From positions 4,555,642-4,619,641 of the forward strand of contig NZ_KN150731.1 in the NCBI RefSeq assembly GCF_000754805.1: a stretch of 64,000 bases of DNA, read 5' to 3'. The first letter of the stretch is position 1. Each line of letters begins with the position of its first letter. The stretch is from Yersinia frederiksenii ATCC 33641 (GTDB lineage Bacteria > Pseudomonadota > Gammaproteobacteria > Enterobacterales > Enterobacteriaceae). A program made the position numbers and the translations under genes. Shown here in pieces: positions 45,815-55,409 of this stretch. The notes beneath the pieces were generated by a model. It saw only the letters and a list, made by a program, of their open reading frames with translations. It did not search any database and was not told the DNA's origin.

Positions 45815-47209
45815 TTAAGAAACCCGGTCAATGGTGATGGTGAGACTATTGATGGAGCTGATAACACCGCTGATACTGGCGTGTAATGGCGCACCCAAAG
45901 CACTATCTGGGATCTGCCCGATCAGTTGACCTTGCGCGACTCGTTCACCCACAGTGACAGTGGCCTCGGTGGCTGCACCGATATGCTGGCGCAGCGGCAA
46001 AATGACCTGCTGTGGCTGATAGGTATCCTCGCTAAATGGAGCGGCTTGATACCAGTCAGTCAGATCCAACCGGGCAATCAGTCGGGATGTCGGCACCATA
46101 CGGTAATTGGCCATCGGGTCAGCTTCGCGCAGCTCCCCTTGATAACGAGCACCTTGTGCCCGCAACTGGGTTTTCAGCAGGCGATTAATGCGCATTGGCG
46201 AGATATCTACCGGGCAGGCATAGCTTTCACACACCCCACATTCTGAGCAGGTGAGGGCGCTGAGCAAGATATCTGGGGTTGCGACTTGTTGATAGATAAT
46301 CGCCCGCACCAGCAAATGCGGCGGTAATTCATGGCCGATCAAGTGGCGTGGGCACAGCTCGGTGCACATGCGGCACTGTTCACATACCGTGCGGGCAATG
46401 GCTAACACATCTTTATCACTGCGGGCGCGGCGAGTGATGAGCAAATGGTCAGCCGGTAGCACCAGCAAGCCGCCGGTGGTTTTAGTCACGGGTTGGTCAA
46501 GGTCATGCAGGGCATGGCCCATCATTGGGCCGCCATTGATATAAGCCGGATTATTTATGGTGACGCCGCCAGCTAGCGCCAGGACTTCCCGTAGTGGTGT
46601 ACCCAATGGCACCGTTAGGGTTAATGGCCGCGCCACTGCCCCATTGACTGTCAAAGTACGACGAGTGACCGGCCATTGTTGCTCAACCGCACGCGCCACA
46701 TTGAGCAGGGTTTGTACATTATTGACCACCACGCCAATACTGATGGGCAGAGCCGCAGGCGGTACCCGGCGACCGGTGGCCAGCCAGATAGTAATGACTT
46801 CATCACCAGCGGGGTAAACGTCAGGCAAGATATGCAGGCGAATCTGTGCAGGCAGCAAAGGTGTCAGTGCCGCAATCGCCTCGGTATATTTGGCTTTTAG
46901 CGCAATAATACCTTCTCGTGCGCCGGTGGCGGTCATGCCATACAGCACGCCACGTACCAGCCGCGCGGCCTGGCGCGGGATCAATTGCTGGTCCACTTTC
47001 AGCATCGGCTCGCACTCAGCGGCATTGACCAGAAAAATCTCTGCTTGCGCCTGAAGTTTCACCGCCGTTGGGAACCCGGCTCCGCCGGCACCGACCACAC
47101 CGGCATCACGTACCCGCTGCTGGACGGTGGCTGCGTCACATTGGGCCAGTTCTCCATAAGCGGGGGGAGCGCGCATTAAGGGGTTATCAGGCATCTGAAT
47201 ATCACTCAT
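45815..47209 (-). CDS. pduS: Cobalamin reductase PduS (RnfC-like Fe-S flavoprotein)
   Basis: 464 residues. The N-terminal GVVGAGGAGFPTAVKL is the RnfC/NuoF-like nucleotide and flavin region, and two ferredoxin clusters follow as CEQCRMCTELCP and CSECGVCESYACP. It reduces cob(III)/cob(II)alamin so that PduO can adenosylate it. The ATG at 47209 overlaps the end of pduQ and is preceded by GAGG; longer starts fall further inside pduQ. Confidence 0.93.
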   Translation of the reverse strand: MSDIQMPDNPLMRAPPAYGELAQCDAATVQQRVRDAGVVGAGGAGFPTAVKLQAQAEIFLVNAAECEPMLKVDQQLIPRQAARLVRGVLYGMTATGAREGIIALKAKYTEAIAALTPLLPAQIRLHILPDVYPAGDEVITIWLATGRRVPPAALPISIGVVVNNVQTLLNVARAVEQQWPVTRRTLTVNGAVARPLTLTVPLGTPLREVLALAGGVTINNPAYINGGPMMGHALHDLDQPVTKTTGGLLVLPADHLLITRRARSDKDVLAIARTVCEQCRMCTELCPRHLIGHELPPHLLVRAIIYQQVATPDILLSALTCSECGVCESYACPVDISPMRINRLLKTQLRAQGARYQGELREADPMANYRMVPTSRLIARLDLTDWYQAAPFSEDTYQPQQVILPLRQHIGAATEATVTVGERVAQGQLIGQIPDSALGAPLHASISGVISSINSLTITIDRVS

Positions 47210-48317
47210 AAAGTGCCTCAATAATTGTGCGGATGTCATTACCGTCAGCCGGACGTGGATTAGTGCGCAGTGTGACGTCTGCCAGTGCGGCGGTTATCAT
47301 GTCCGGAATCCGTTGCTGTAACTGGCGTTCGTCCACTTTCATCGCCGCCAATGGTTGCGGTATTCCGCACTGGCGTTTCAGCAGTTCAATTTGATGAATG
47401 AGCTGGTTGACGGCACCTCGTTCATCACCTTTTACCGGGCTGAAATGGCATATTTTCGCCAATCGGGCATAACGTTTACGTGCCCGCGTGTCGGCAGCAT
47501 TAAAACGAATGACCGGCACTAACAGCAGTGCATTCGCCAAGCCGTGGGCAATGTGAAATTGCCCCCCTAACTGGTGAGCGATGGCATGATTGATGCCAAG
47601 CCCGGCTTGGCTGAATGCCATGCCAGCCAGCGTTGAGGCATTGTGCATTTTGCCGCGGGTAATCAGACAATCACCTTTGCGGCAAGCGGTGGGCAGATGA
47701 CGAAACACCAATTGCACCGCTTTCTCTGCCAGTGCATCAGTAAAATCACTGGCGCGCGGCGATACATAAGCCTCTAGCGCGTGTGTCAGCACGTCCAATC
47801 CGGTATTGGCGGTGATAACCGGAGGCACGGTTGCCACCAGCGCCGGATCCAAAATGGCGATATCCGGGTAAATCTCATCGTCAAATAGGGGATATTTAAT
47901 ACTTTTTTCCGGGTCACTTATCACGCAGGCACTGGTGACTTCCGAGCCAGTGCCGCTAGTGGTCGGGATGGCGATACAGGTTTCTATCTCCAGACCTTGT
48001 TGGCGGCTAAACCAGACAATCGCTTTGGCCGCATCCAGCGCCGAGCCACCACCAAAACCGATGACAATATCCGGGCTTAGCGCATGCATTTGCTCGATAC
48101 CCTTGACCACGGTGGCGATATTCGGGTCCGGCGTGATATCACTGAACAGGCTTATGTGATTGTCAGCGGGCAAGGCTTCTTTTAGGCGATTCAACAGAGG
48201 TGAGGTCGCCAGAAAGCCATCGCAAATTATCCAGATTTTGCGCTGATGGAAGCGTTGCAGCACTTTGAGGCTGCCTTCCCCGCTATAAATGCGGGTTTGC
48301 AGGAAAAAAGTCTTCAT
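47202..48317 (-). CDS. pduQ: 1-propanol dehydrogenase PduQ
   Basis: 371 residues, iron-dependent alcohol dehydrogenase (family III). It reduces propionaldehyde to 1-propanol, regenerating NAD+ inside the microcompartment for PduP. Motifs: IGFGGGSALDAAKA, PTTSGTGSEVT, and metal ligands in NTGLDVLTHALEAYV and GINHAIAHQLGG. Short spacing to pduP (10 bp). Confidence 0.94.
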   Translation of the reverse strand: MKTFFLQTRIYSGEGSLKVLQRFHQRKIWIICDGFLATSPLLNRLKEALPADNHISLFSDITPDPNIATVVKGIEQMHALSPDIVIGFGGGSALDAAKAIVWFSRQQGLEIETCIAIPTTSGTGSEVTSACVISDPEKSIKYPLFDDEIYPDIAILDPALVATVPPVITANTGLDVLTHALEAYVSPRASDFTDALAEKAVQLVFRHLPTACRKGDCLITRGKMHNASTLAGMAFSQAGLGINHAIAHQLGGQFHIAHGLANALLLVPVIRFNAADTRARKRYARLAKICHFSPVKGDERGAVNQLIHQIELLKRQCGIPQPLAAMKVDERQLQQRIPDMITAALADVTLRTNPRPADGNDIRTIIEALYE

Positions 48318-48327
48318 ACGTCCTCGC

Positions 48328-49716
48328 TCAGCGAATAGAAAAACCGTTAGTCAGCACACAACGCCGTTGGCGCGCAAAGGTGCGAGCTGAAGTGGTGCCC
48401 TCTCCGGTTGGGGTGGCGATAGTAAAGGTGGTAAAACCTTCGCCACCGACGCCAATCCCGGCATAGGACGGGCCGTTTTTGACAAAGATTGAGGTCTGCA
48501 ATAGACGCGCTGCCAGATTCAGGCGCGAAACATTTTGCGAATGCATAGTTGCCGTATGATGCAGGCCCGCTTCCACTTGCAGTGCCAGTGTCAGGCCGGC
48601 ATCAAAGTCCTTTACCCGAACGACCGGTAACAGCGGCATCAATTGTTCAGTGGTGACCAGAGGATCGTCACCGGCCACTTCAACCAGTAACAGGCGCGGT
48701 GCTTTTGCCGGGCAGGTGAGTCCGGCAGCTTTCAGCAATTCAATTGGGCTCTTGCCGACCAGATTTTTATTGGCGTGGCCCTGTGGTGTCAGGCAAGCTT
48801 TGCGCAGGCTGTCGACATCTTGTGGGTTGCTGATAAGCAAGGCATCGAAAGCCTGCATTTGTTGCAATAGGCGGTCGGCGACGCTCTCCACCACAATCAG
48901 GCTTTTCTCTGCAATGCAGGGCAGGTTATTGTCGAAGGATGCACCTGCCACAATATCCTGTGCCGCCTTCACCAATTCGGCAGTTTCGTCCACTAAACAA
49001 GGTGGGTTACCGGCTCCGGCACCAATCACTTTTTTGCCGCTTTTCATGCCCATGGCAACAATGGCTGGCCCGCCAGTAATGGCTAGCAAGGCAATTTTGT
49101 CGTGCGCCATCATCTGTTGAGTGGCTTCAAAACTGGGGTCTTTCACCGTCACTACCAGGTTGCGGATGCCGCAACTGTTGAAGATTATCTCTTCAATTTG
49201 GGCAATTAAATCCAGTGATACCGCTTTGGCTCCGGGATGTGGGCTGAAATACACCGCATTACCGGCCGCCAGCATGCTGATGCTGTTGTTGATGATGGTT
49301 TCCGTCGGATTGGTGCTGGGGGCGACGGAACCAATCACGCCAAAGGGCGAGTATTCAAATAACACCATGCCACCGTCACCGGTCAGGGCTGTGGTGGACA
49401 GGTCTTCAATACCGGGGGTGTTTTCCAGTGCCGCTTTGTTTTTCAGGAATTTGTCTTCTTTATTCCCCATACCGGTTTCACTGGCACCGCGTTCAGATAA
49501 AGAGGCTAACTGCGGTTTGAGTTGCTCACGGAGAGCACTGATAATGGCGCTGCGAGTTTTCATCGGGCTTTGCTGATAGCGCAAGAATGCGCTATGGGCG
49601 GCATTGACAGCTTCATCCACGCTGGCAAAAATAGCGCTGGAGGCAGACGTAGTTGCGGGCGTCAGTTGCTCGGTGAGGATAGTGCGAATGAGAGATTCAA
49701 GGTTATTAATGTTCAT
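48328..49716 (-). CDS. pduP: CoA-acylating propionaldehyde dehydrogenase PduP
   Basis: 462 residues, aldehyde dehydrogenase family, turning propionaldehyde into propionyl-CoA with NAD+ and CoA. The N-terminal 18 residues (NINNLESLIRTILTEQL) form the amphipathic helix that targets PduP into the microcompartment. The catalytic Cys is in NNLPCIAEKS, and GAGNPPCLVDE is the nucleotide region. It overlaps the stop/start of pduO by one base. Confidence 0.95.
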   Translation of the reverse strand: MNINNLESLIRTILTEQLTPATTSASSAIFASVDEAVNAAHSAFLRYQQSPMKTRSAIISALREQLKPQLASLSERGASETGMGNKEDKFLKNKAALENTPGIEDLSTTALTGDGGMVLFEYSPFGVIGSVAPSTNPTETIINNSISMLAAGNAVYFSPHPGAKAVSLDLIAQIEEIIFNSCGIRNLVVTVKDPSFEATQQMMAHDKIALLAITGGPAIVAMGMKSGKKVIGAGAGNPPCLVDETAELVKAAQDIVAGASFDNNLPCIAEKSLIVVESVADRLLQQMQAFDALLISNPQDVDSLRKACLTPQGHANKNLVGKSPIELLKAAGLTCPAKAPRLLLVEVAGDDPLVTTEQLMPLLPVVRVKDFDAGLTLALQVEAGLHHTATMHSQNVSRLNLAARLLQTSIFVKNGPSYAGIGVGGEGFTTFTIATPTGEGTTSARTFARQRRCVLTNGFSIR

Positions 49717-50756
49717 TATTCATTCCTCAGATGTAAAGCCGATATGGCCGCTTCTGCTATGTGCATATCTTGTTCGACGCTACCGCCGCTAATTCCTAAA
49801 CCGCCCACCAGTTGGCCACTGCGCCACAGAGGGTAGCCACCACCAAAACTCACCACTTTGCCGCCGGTGCTGGCTTCCAGTTGGAATAGGTCGGCCCCCG
49901 GCTGAATAGCCTGGCTGAGCTGGTGTGTCGCGGTTTTCATCGCCACCGCAGTCCAGGCTTTTTTCGGAGCCAGTTCACTGCTCACTAGCAGGGTATCGGG
50001 CATACGGTAGGTCATAATCATGTTGCCGTGGCGGTCAGCTAGAGCCACGACCACCGCGACGTGTAATTTCATGGCGGCATCGACAGCCAACTTAACCAGT
50101 TGATGGACATCAGCAAATCCGAGTCCGGCAGTGGTGGGCGGTGTGGTTTGCGCAGCCGCAGTCGGGGGTGCTTGCATGGCTGATACCTCAGTGGCTGCCA
50201 GATAACGGGCTACCACGGTTTGAGCGGTTTGTTGCAGTTGTTGGCGCTGGTCTTCATCACGAGCCAGTGCGTACAGGCAATCAGATAACCGGTTCAGATA
50301 CTGCAATAGCACCGGGCGTACCGGCACTTGCTCTGCCAGTTCAATCAGCCGCCGCTCGCAGCGCCGCGCCAGAGTGCGGGCAAAATGCAAACGGCTGCCG
50401 GCTTCGGTATTTCCGGGCAAGATAAAACCGTGCACTGGCGGTAACTGCGCCATACAGCGGTCGACAGCTTGTTCCAGTGCATGAATGTCTTGTTCATGAA
50501 TACTTTTGCGTCCAACCGGTGGCGCCTCAATCCCTTCGCTGGCCAGTTCGGCACTGAAATAAAACAGCTGATGTTGTACGGCATCGAGTAACTGAAGGTT
50601 TTCCTCACCTTGTGCCGCACGGGCACACAGACTCAGCGCAGCATTCAGTTCATCAAGGGTGCCGTAGGTTTCTACCCGTGGGTGGCTTTTTTTCACCCGT
50701 TGACCAGTGAACAGGGCTGTGGTTCCTGCATCACCGGTTTTGGTATAGATGCTCAT
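49716..50756 (-). CDS. pduO: ATP:cob(I)alamin adenosyltransferase PduO
   Basis: 346 residues in two domains. The N-terminal PduO-type adenosyltransferase has the ATP loop YTKTGDAGTTAL at 4-15 and the helix ERRLIEL. The C-terminal GlcG/HbpS-like domain (about 205-346, starting FADVHQLVKLAVDAAM) binds haem in related proteins. It regenerates adenosylcobalamin for the diol dehydratase inside the compartment. Confidence 0.94.
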   Translation of the reverse strand: MSIYTKTGDAGTTALFTGQRVKKSHPRVETYGTLDELNAALSLCARAAQGEENLQLLDAVQHQLFYFSAELASEGIEAPPVGRKSIHEQDIHALEQAVDRCMAQLPPVHGFILPGNTEAGSRLHFARTLARRCERRLIELAEQVPVRPVLLQYLNRLSDCLYALARDEDQRQQLQQTAQTVVARYLAATEVSAMQAPPTAAAQTTPPTTAGLGFADVHQLVKLAVDAAMKLHVAVVVALADRHGNMIMTYRMPDTLLVSSELAPKKAWTAVAMKTATHQLSQAIQPGADLFQLEASTGGKVVSFGGGYPLWRSGQLVGGLGISGGSVEQDMHIAEAAISALHLRNE

Positions 50757-50772
50757 AAAATCACCTGCTCAA

Positions 50773-51048
50773 TCAGTAAGAACACTCATCGACGATGGCG
50801 ACGATCGCCAGATCGATGGCATCATTCGGCTCGGCAAAGACCCGCCGGGCACTGGACCCTCCTGATAACAGCACCAACTCACCCTGACCCGCACCCACCG
50901 AGTCGACCGCCACTTCATCCGGCGTCTTGCTATCCGGTGGCAGTGAGCCATCACCGGCAACGCGGCGCACCAACAGCAGTTTTTTCCCAATCAATGTTGG
51001 TGATTTTTGCGTTGAGACCACGGAACCTACCACTCTGGCCAGTTGCAT
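50773..51048 (-). CDS. pduN: Microcompartment vertex protein PduN
   Basis: 91 residues, EutN/CcmL family (BMC-P pentamer) that caps the vertices of the shell. Motifs [21 protein letters not shown] and [21 protein letters not shown] are those of the family. Confidence 0.94.
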   Translation of the reverse strand: MQLARVVGSVVSTQKSPTLIGKKLLLVRRVAGDGSLPPDSKTPDEVAVDSVGAGQGELVLLSGGSSARRVFAEPNDAIDLAIVAIVDECSY

Positions 51049-51051
51049 GAT

Positions 51052-51549
51052 TTACTCCTGCCTTAACAGTTGAATGTGACCGGCTGACAACTGGTCTTGT
51101 GCCAGCGGTGTCACCAGTGTGTGGTGGTCAATGAGCAACCAGCCGGGGCCAAGCGTGGCAATATCGCGATAACTCAGCACCTTACCTGCATGGAGTCGCA
51201 CGGCGACACCGCGGCTATCACTGAATGTCAGTGGCAACGGACGCAATGCAGCAGCGGGCAGTGCGGGTAGCAACTGGCAATGCAGGCTGATATGGACTTT
51301 CATTCCCCATGACCATGCTTCGTTCAGTGCTGCTACCGCCGGGCAACGCGTATCGGATTGCGCCAAGCGGCAGATAAATGCCAAATCCGGTAGCATCAGG
51401 TGCAGATTGGCATGTTGCACGAATACCGCGGGATCAAGCCCGGCGCGCAGCTGAGGCAGCAGCAGGGCGTGAACCCGGCGTTCGCGCTCAGCTAACCGCG
51501 TGACAATCTGGCTGACCAGTTGTTCGGTTTGCGCCTGAGTCAGATTCAT
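51052..51549 (-). CDS. pduM: Microcompartment protein PduM
   Basis: 165 residues, identified by its position between pduL and pduN and by its PduM-family N-terminus (LTQAQTEQLVSQIVTRL). PduM is needed for proper microcompartment assembly in Salmonella; its molecular action is unclear. No recognised catalytic motif. Overlaps pduL by four bases. Confidence 0.88.
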   Translation of the reverse strand: MNLTQAQTEQLVSQIVTRLAERERRVHALLLPQLRAGLDPAVFVQHANLHLMLPDLAFICRLAQSDTRCPAVAALNEAWSWGMKVHISLHCQLLPALPAAALRPLPLTFSDSRGVAVRLHAGKVLSYRDIATLGPGWLLIDHHTLVTPLAQDQLSAGHIQLLRQE

Positions 51550-52193
51550 GGCTGCGTTGTCCGTGGTGGCGTCAACAACGTGGCAAAAGCGGCAGGGTCG
51601 TCGGCACCAGCGGCATTGGCCTCGTCAGTATCGATATGCATTTCCAGTTTCATTTGGGGTGAAACGCGAATAGCAACATCGTCCATGATTAAGCGGCGGC
51701 CACTGCCCTGAATGGCAACCTGTACCCGGTCGCCGTGTTTTACCCGATAGATAAGGGCATCCAGTGGGGACATATGAATATGTCGCAGTGCCACAATCAC
51801 GCCATGAGGCAGTTCCAGCTCGCCGTAAGGGCTAACCAGCCGGATAGCCGGGGTGTTGTCCAAGTTGCCTGACATGCGCAGGGGAGCATTGATCCCTAAA
51901 GTGCGAGCATCGGTGCGGGAGATTTCCACTTGGCTACGGCTACGTAACGGCCCAAGAATACGGACGTTTTTTAGACTGCCCTTTGGCCCGACCAAGGTTA
52001 CCGTCTGTTCGGCGGCAAACTGGCCGGGTTGTAGCAGCGCTTTTTTCTCGACCAGCAACTGGTCTGGGAATAATTGTTGATAGTCCTGCACCGAAAGATG
52101 CAGGTGTCGATTGGAAACCCCAAGCGGGATCGGACGAAGACGCATTTCGTCGAGGATCTTACTGACAACGGGCTCCAGTAACGCTTTTTCCAT
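51546..52193 (-). CDS. pduL: Phosphate propanoyltransferase PduL
   Basis: 215 residues, Pta-unrelated phosphotransacylase converting propionyl-CoA and phosphate to propionyl-phosphate. The N-terminal helix ALLEPVVSKILDEM is a likely encapsulation peptide. Zinc-binding histidines are in SNRHLHLS, RHIHMS and KLEMHIDTDEANAAG. It shares one base with the pduK stop. Confidence 0.94.
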   Translation of the reverse strand: MEKALLEPVVSKILDEMRLRPIPLGVSNRHLHLSVQDYQQLFPDQLLVEKKALLQPGQFAAEQTVTLVGPKGSLKNVRILGPLRSRSQVEISRTDARTLGINAPLRMSGNLDNTPAIRLVSPYGELELPHGVIVALRHIHMSPLDALIYRVKHGDRVQVAIQGSGRRLIMDDVAIRVSPQMKLEMHIDTDEANAAGADDPAAFATLLTPPRTTQP

Positions 52194-52756
52194 CAGACTT
52201 TTCCTCGTTTACCCAAGTGGATACAGCGAAAGCGAGGCTCACCTTTATGGCGTCGGCAAGCCGGATCGAGGCAGAGATTGCAGCTCACACGGAGAGCTGG
52301 CTGAGTCTCACTTTCATTGGTGCTAACTGTGGGTTCGTCAACGCTAGCGGCCTGTTCGGACGCATCATCGCTGGCGATATCAGCCGGTGGCTGGGTCTCG
52401 GTTTCTTCCGTCTTCTCAACCAGTGAGAGGATTTCTACTGCCGGTTCGACAGCCATCACCTCAACTGCGGCCACGGCAGCAGTAGGAGCCAACCAATATT
52501 CCATCAGAGCGGCTGCCGGACGGGCCAGCACCGCGCGCGAGACCAAGCCATGATGCTGTTCGGCAAAGGCGGCACCGGTACTGATTGCCGCCTGAACCGA
52601 GGCCACATCACCGGTCAGGCGGATTAACATCCAGCCGGAACCGTTGGTTTTTTCTATCCCGATCAGGTTGACGGATGCCGCTTTTGCCATGGCATCCGCC
52701 GCGCCGATCGCCAGCGCTAGACCGCTAACTTCAAGTAAACCCAGTGACGTTTTCAC
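52193..52756 (-). CDS. pduK: BMC shell protein PduK with C-terminal Cys-rich tail
   Basis: 187 residues. The N-terminal BMC domain (about 1-85) is followed by a Glu/Thr/Pro-rich linker (about 95-155). The tail then has CNLCLDPACRRHKG and a later Cys (FRCIHLGK), a pattern able to bind an Fe-S cluster or metal. It is a minor shell component. Much of the linker is low complexity and poorly conserved. Confidence 0.93.
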   Translation of the reverse strand: MKTSLGLLEVSGLALAIGAADAMAKAASVNLIGIEKTNGSGWMLIRLTGDVASVQAAISTGAAFAEQHHGLVSRAVLARPAAALMEYWLAPTAAVAAVEVMAVEPAVEILSLVEKTEETETQPPADIASDDASEQAASVDEPTVSTNESETQPALRVSCNLCLDPACRRHKGEPRFRCIHLGKRGKV

Positions 52757-52777
52757 GCTGTGCTCCTCTTCTTACCC

Positions 52778-53053
52778 TTAGGCAGAGGTCGGTAAAATGG
52801 CTTCTACATCGCTATGTGGGCGCGGGATCACATGGCAGGATTTAACTTCACCCACCGCGCTGGCTGCTGCAGAACCGGCATCAACCGCCGCTTTTACTGC
52901 GCCGACATCGCCGCGAACCATGACAGTGACTAAGCCGGAGCCGATTTTTTCGTATCCCACCAGCTGTACGTTGGCAGACTTGACCATGGCGTCAGCCGCT
53001 TCGATAGCCGCGACCAGGCCTTTGGTTTCAACGAGTCCGAGTGCGTTGTTCAT
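52778..53053 (-). CDS. pduJ: Major BMC shell protein PduJ
   Basis: 91 residues, single BMC-domain hexamer protein. [20 protein letters not shown] and [12 protein letters not shown] are the family ends. Very like PduA of this same operon (both keep the KIGSGLVTV pore region), consistent with ancestral duplication. Confidence 0.95.
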   Translation of the reverse strand: MNNALGLVETKGLVAAIEAADAMVKSANVQLVGYEKIGSGLVTVMVRGDVGAVKAAVDAGSAAASAVGEVKSCHVIPRPHSDVEAILPTSA

Positions 53054-53087
53054 ATTTCTCTATCCTTCTAGGAGTTATGGAGTGACT

Positions 53088-53438
53088 TTAGGGTGAAAAC
53101 TTAAACGGTAAACCTTTAACCAACCGGGCGGCGTTGTTACCGAGTCGCCGTAATTGGTCTTCGTCTTGTGCCCACACCTGCCGGAACAGCGGGTTGGCGG
53201 GCGGTAAATTACGGTAATGCACCACCACTTCGTCGGCAGAACATGCCAACCCGACCAAAAGCGGAGAGCGGGTTGCCGCCTGCCAGGCGCGCTGTATGGC
53301 ATCTGCGTCATCATCTTGCTGCCATTGCCAGGGAATGCCTTCTTCCTCTATACCCAGCAATACCTGATGCCAGATGGCTTCTGGTGTTTGTGAGGTCCGG
53401 CTTATCACGATGGCGGGAGCATCATTGGTGAAATTCAT
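53088..53438 (-). CDS. pduH: Diol dehydratase reactivase, small subunit PduH
   Basis: 116 residues, DdrB/PduH family. With PduG it removes damaged cobalamin from the diol dehydratase by ATP-driven subunit swapping. The segment LGIEEEGIPWQW resembles the beta subunit of the dehydratase (GIEEEGI in PduD), which explains the swapping. It starts at TGATG overlapping pduG. Confidence 0.93.
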   Translation of the reverse strand: MNFTNDAPAIVISRTSQTPEAIWHQVLLGIEEEGIPWQWQQDDDADAIQRAWQAATRSPLLVGLACSADEVVVHYRNLPPANPLFRQVWAQDEDQLRRLGNNAARLVKGLPFKFSP

Positions 53439-55261
53439 CAGTAACTCTCCCGCTGATAGGCCAGAATTAGCCCGGTTGCCACTGCATTGCGCGGGCCTTC
53501 ACAGGCGCGAATATTGCCGCGCCCCGCCACCAGCTTGTAGTGGGAGAGGGCATCGGTCACCAATTGAGGGATTTCAAAGTCCAGTGACGAGCCGCCGACC
53601 AGCACCACGAAGGGGATATCGCGGATATTGCCGGTTGGGCTGACTTGACGCAGGGCGCGTAGTGCATTGGTAACAAACACCCGTTCTTTCGCCGAACGGC
53701 GGATATTGCGCACTTTTTCCAGCGCGTAATCCCCGGGCAGTGGCACCAGACCTTCAGGTTTGACGACCACCAGCCGGGCAAAAACCTCGGGCGGCAGTGG
53801 CTGTGGGAAGAACTGCACACTGCCGTCTTCATGGCGCAGGTGGAACAAACTTTCCACTTTTGCCAATGGGTGTTTTTTGATGTCTTCGGCCAGATAGCGG
53901 TCTTGAAGATCCAGTTCAGAGGCAATGATCATCGTGACCATGTCTCCGGCGCCTGCCAAATGGGTCGCTACGATTTGGCCTTGGGCATTGATGATGGAGG
54001 CATCGGTGGAACCCGCGCCCAAATCGAGGATGGCGAGTGGCCGTCGCGTTCCTGGTGTGGTCAGTGCGCCGAGTATCGCCGCTTCGGCTTCCGCCCCCCC
54101 GACCTGTACATCAATATTCAGGGTTTTCTCGATTTCACTGGCAATATGCGCCATTTGCAGACGATCAGATTTCACCATGGAGGCGATACCGACTGCCTGC
54201 TCGAGTGAGAACTCGCCCGCCAGACCCCCAATGACATTGACCGGCACCGCGGTATCAACCGCTAGCAAGTCTTGAATAAAGATTTCATTGGTCGGTTTGT
54301 TGGTCAGTTCTGCCATGGTTTGACGCACGTGCTCAAGCATGCCGCCGATATTGGTGCCGGGCTCACCGCTGACATTGTCCAGATGCCGGAAGCTATTTAC
54401 TGCAGTCATAATGGCTTCACTGCCGCTGGCAACATCCACGCGGACAGTCCGGCCCTCGGCAAATAGCTCCAGATGACCGGCCGGTATGGCCCGCGCTTTA
54501 ACATCCCCTTCAGGCGTTTTGACCACCACCGCTGAACGAGTGCCAATCAAGGCGCGCGCGACCGGAACAATATTTTTGGTTTCTTCGGCACTGAGTTCAA
54601 ATACAGTGGCAATACCATAAGGGTTAGAGAGGGTTTCAATCACCTGACCCGGCATGGCAACTTCAACTGCCGCCAACATGCCCATTGGGATGCGGTCGAT
54701 ATGCAGCACCTCATCAACAATTGGCAGTGGATGGTTTAGGCGGTTGCTGACCAGTACGCCATCATCCCGCTGCAAGATAATCGCCGTAATATGGTATCCG
54801 GCACCGTTAGCGGCGTTGACCACCGCAGCGGCATCAGCAAAATCAACAGCTGCGGGCACGACCAGAATGTAAGGTTGGGCAGGGTCACGTGTTACCAGCT
54901 CATCAATAGTGATGGTCAGTCCGACCCCAAGCCCCAGCCCTCCAGGGGTTTTCGGGTTGTGGCCGATCATGGTGGATTCAGTGATTATGGTTTCAGTGAT
55001 GGTTTCCATCGCCACATCACCAATTACCGGGGTCGCCTCATTGATGCGGATCAGACTGATATCACTGAGAGTGATACCGGCCTTTTCCACTAACATATTC
55101 AGCGCCTTATTGATGCCGAATATGTTGCGCTGCGTCCCCTTGACTCCGGTGGTCTCCGTCAGAGTGCTGGCAACAAACTGTAACTGACCGTCAGCTGCGC
55201 ATTGTGCCAATGCCACTTCTGTTGATGAGTTGCCGATGTCCACGCCTGCTATGTAACGCAT
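53438..55261 (-). CDS. pduG: Diol dehydratase reactivase, large subunit PduG
   Basis: 607 residues, DdrA-type actin/Hsp70-fold ATPase. ATPase motifs GVDIGNSSTEVAL near the start and LDLGAGSTDASI near residue 420. The frame is open upstream to 55330, but those codons are part of an ERIC element. The ATG at 55261 gives the usual MRYIAGVDIG start and follows a GGGTAAGGGA site. Works with PduH to reactivate PduCDE. Confidence 0.95.
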   Translation of the reverse strand: MRYIAGVDIGNSSTEVALAQCAADGQLQFVASTLTETTGVKGTQRNIFGINKALNMLVEKAGITLSDISLIRINEATPVIGDVAMETITETIITESTMIGHNPKTPGGLGLGVGLTITIDELVTRDPAQPYILVVPAAVDFADAAAVVNAANGAGYHITAIILQRDDGVLVSNRLNHPLPIVDEVLHIDRIPMGMLAAVEVAMPGQVIETLSNPYGIATVFELSAEETKNIVPVARALIGTRSAVVVKTPEGDVKARAIPAGHLELFAEGRTVRVDVASGSEAIMTAVNSFRHLDNVSGEPGTNIGGMLEHVRQTMAELTNKPTNEIFIQDLLAVDTAVPVNVIGGLAGEFSLEQAVGIASMVKSDRLQMAHIASEIEKTLNIDVQVGGAEAEAAILGALTTPGTRRPLAILDLGAGSTDASIINAQGQIVATHLAGAGDMVTMIIASELDLQDRYLAEDIKKHPLAKVESLFHLRHEDGSVQFFPQPLPPEVFARLVVVKPEGLVPLPGDYALEKVRNIRRSAKERVFVTNALRALRQVSPTGNIRDIPFVVLVGGSSLDFEIPQLVTDALSHYKLVAGRGNIRACEGPRNAVATGLILAYQRESY

Positions 55262-55271
55262 TTCCCTTACC

Positions 55272-55402
55272 CCATACCCTTTATCTTTCAATTCGCCGAT
55301 GTGTTGGCTGTCTTTACATCCCCCAGTCACTGACTTGAGTCAGTGACTGGGGATGATTTCTCGTGCCGCCTTCCTGCAACTTGACATCTATTGGGTATAA
55401 TC
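55272..55402. repeat. ERIC (IRU) element between pduE and pduG
   Basis: About 127-130 bp. Left end ATACCCTTTATCTTTCAA, a perfect central 15-bp palindrome (55321-55335 with 55338-55352, beginning CCCCAGTCACTGACT), and right half GCCGCCTTCCTGCAACTTGA ending in GGGTATAA. All of these match the enterobacterial repetitive intergenic consensus. It fills the whole gap between two genes that are normally close together and will be transcribed within the operon. Confidence 0.88.
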
Positions 55403-55409
55403 TGATTAA

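Noticed and set aside
45926-55187. Many plus-strand frames of 60-150 codons opposite pduG-pduS
   Set aside because: They mirror strongly coding minus-strand genes of high GC third positions and lack starts, sites or domains of their own.
55262-55330. N-terminal extension of PduG by 23 codons
   Set aside because: The codons belong to an ERIC element, and the family start MRYIAGVDIG lies at 55261 behind a suitable site.
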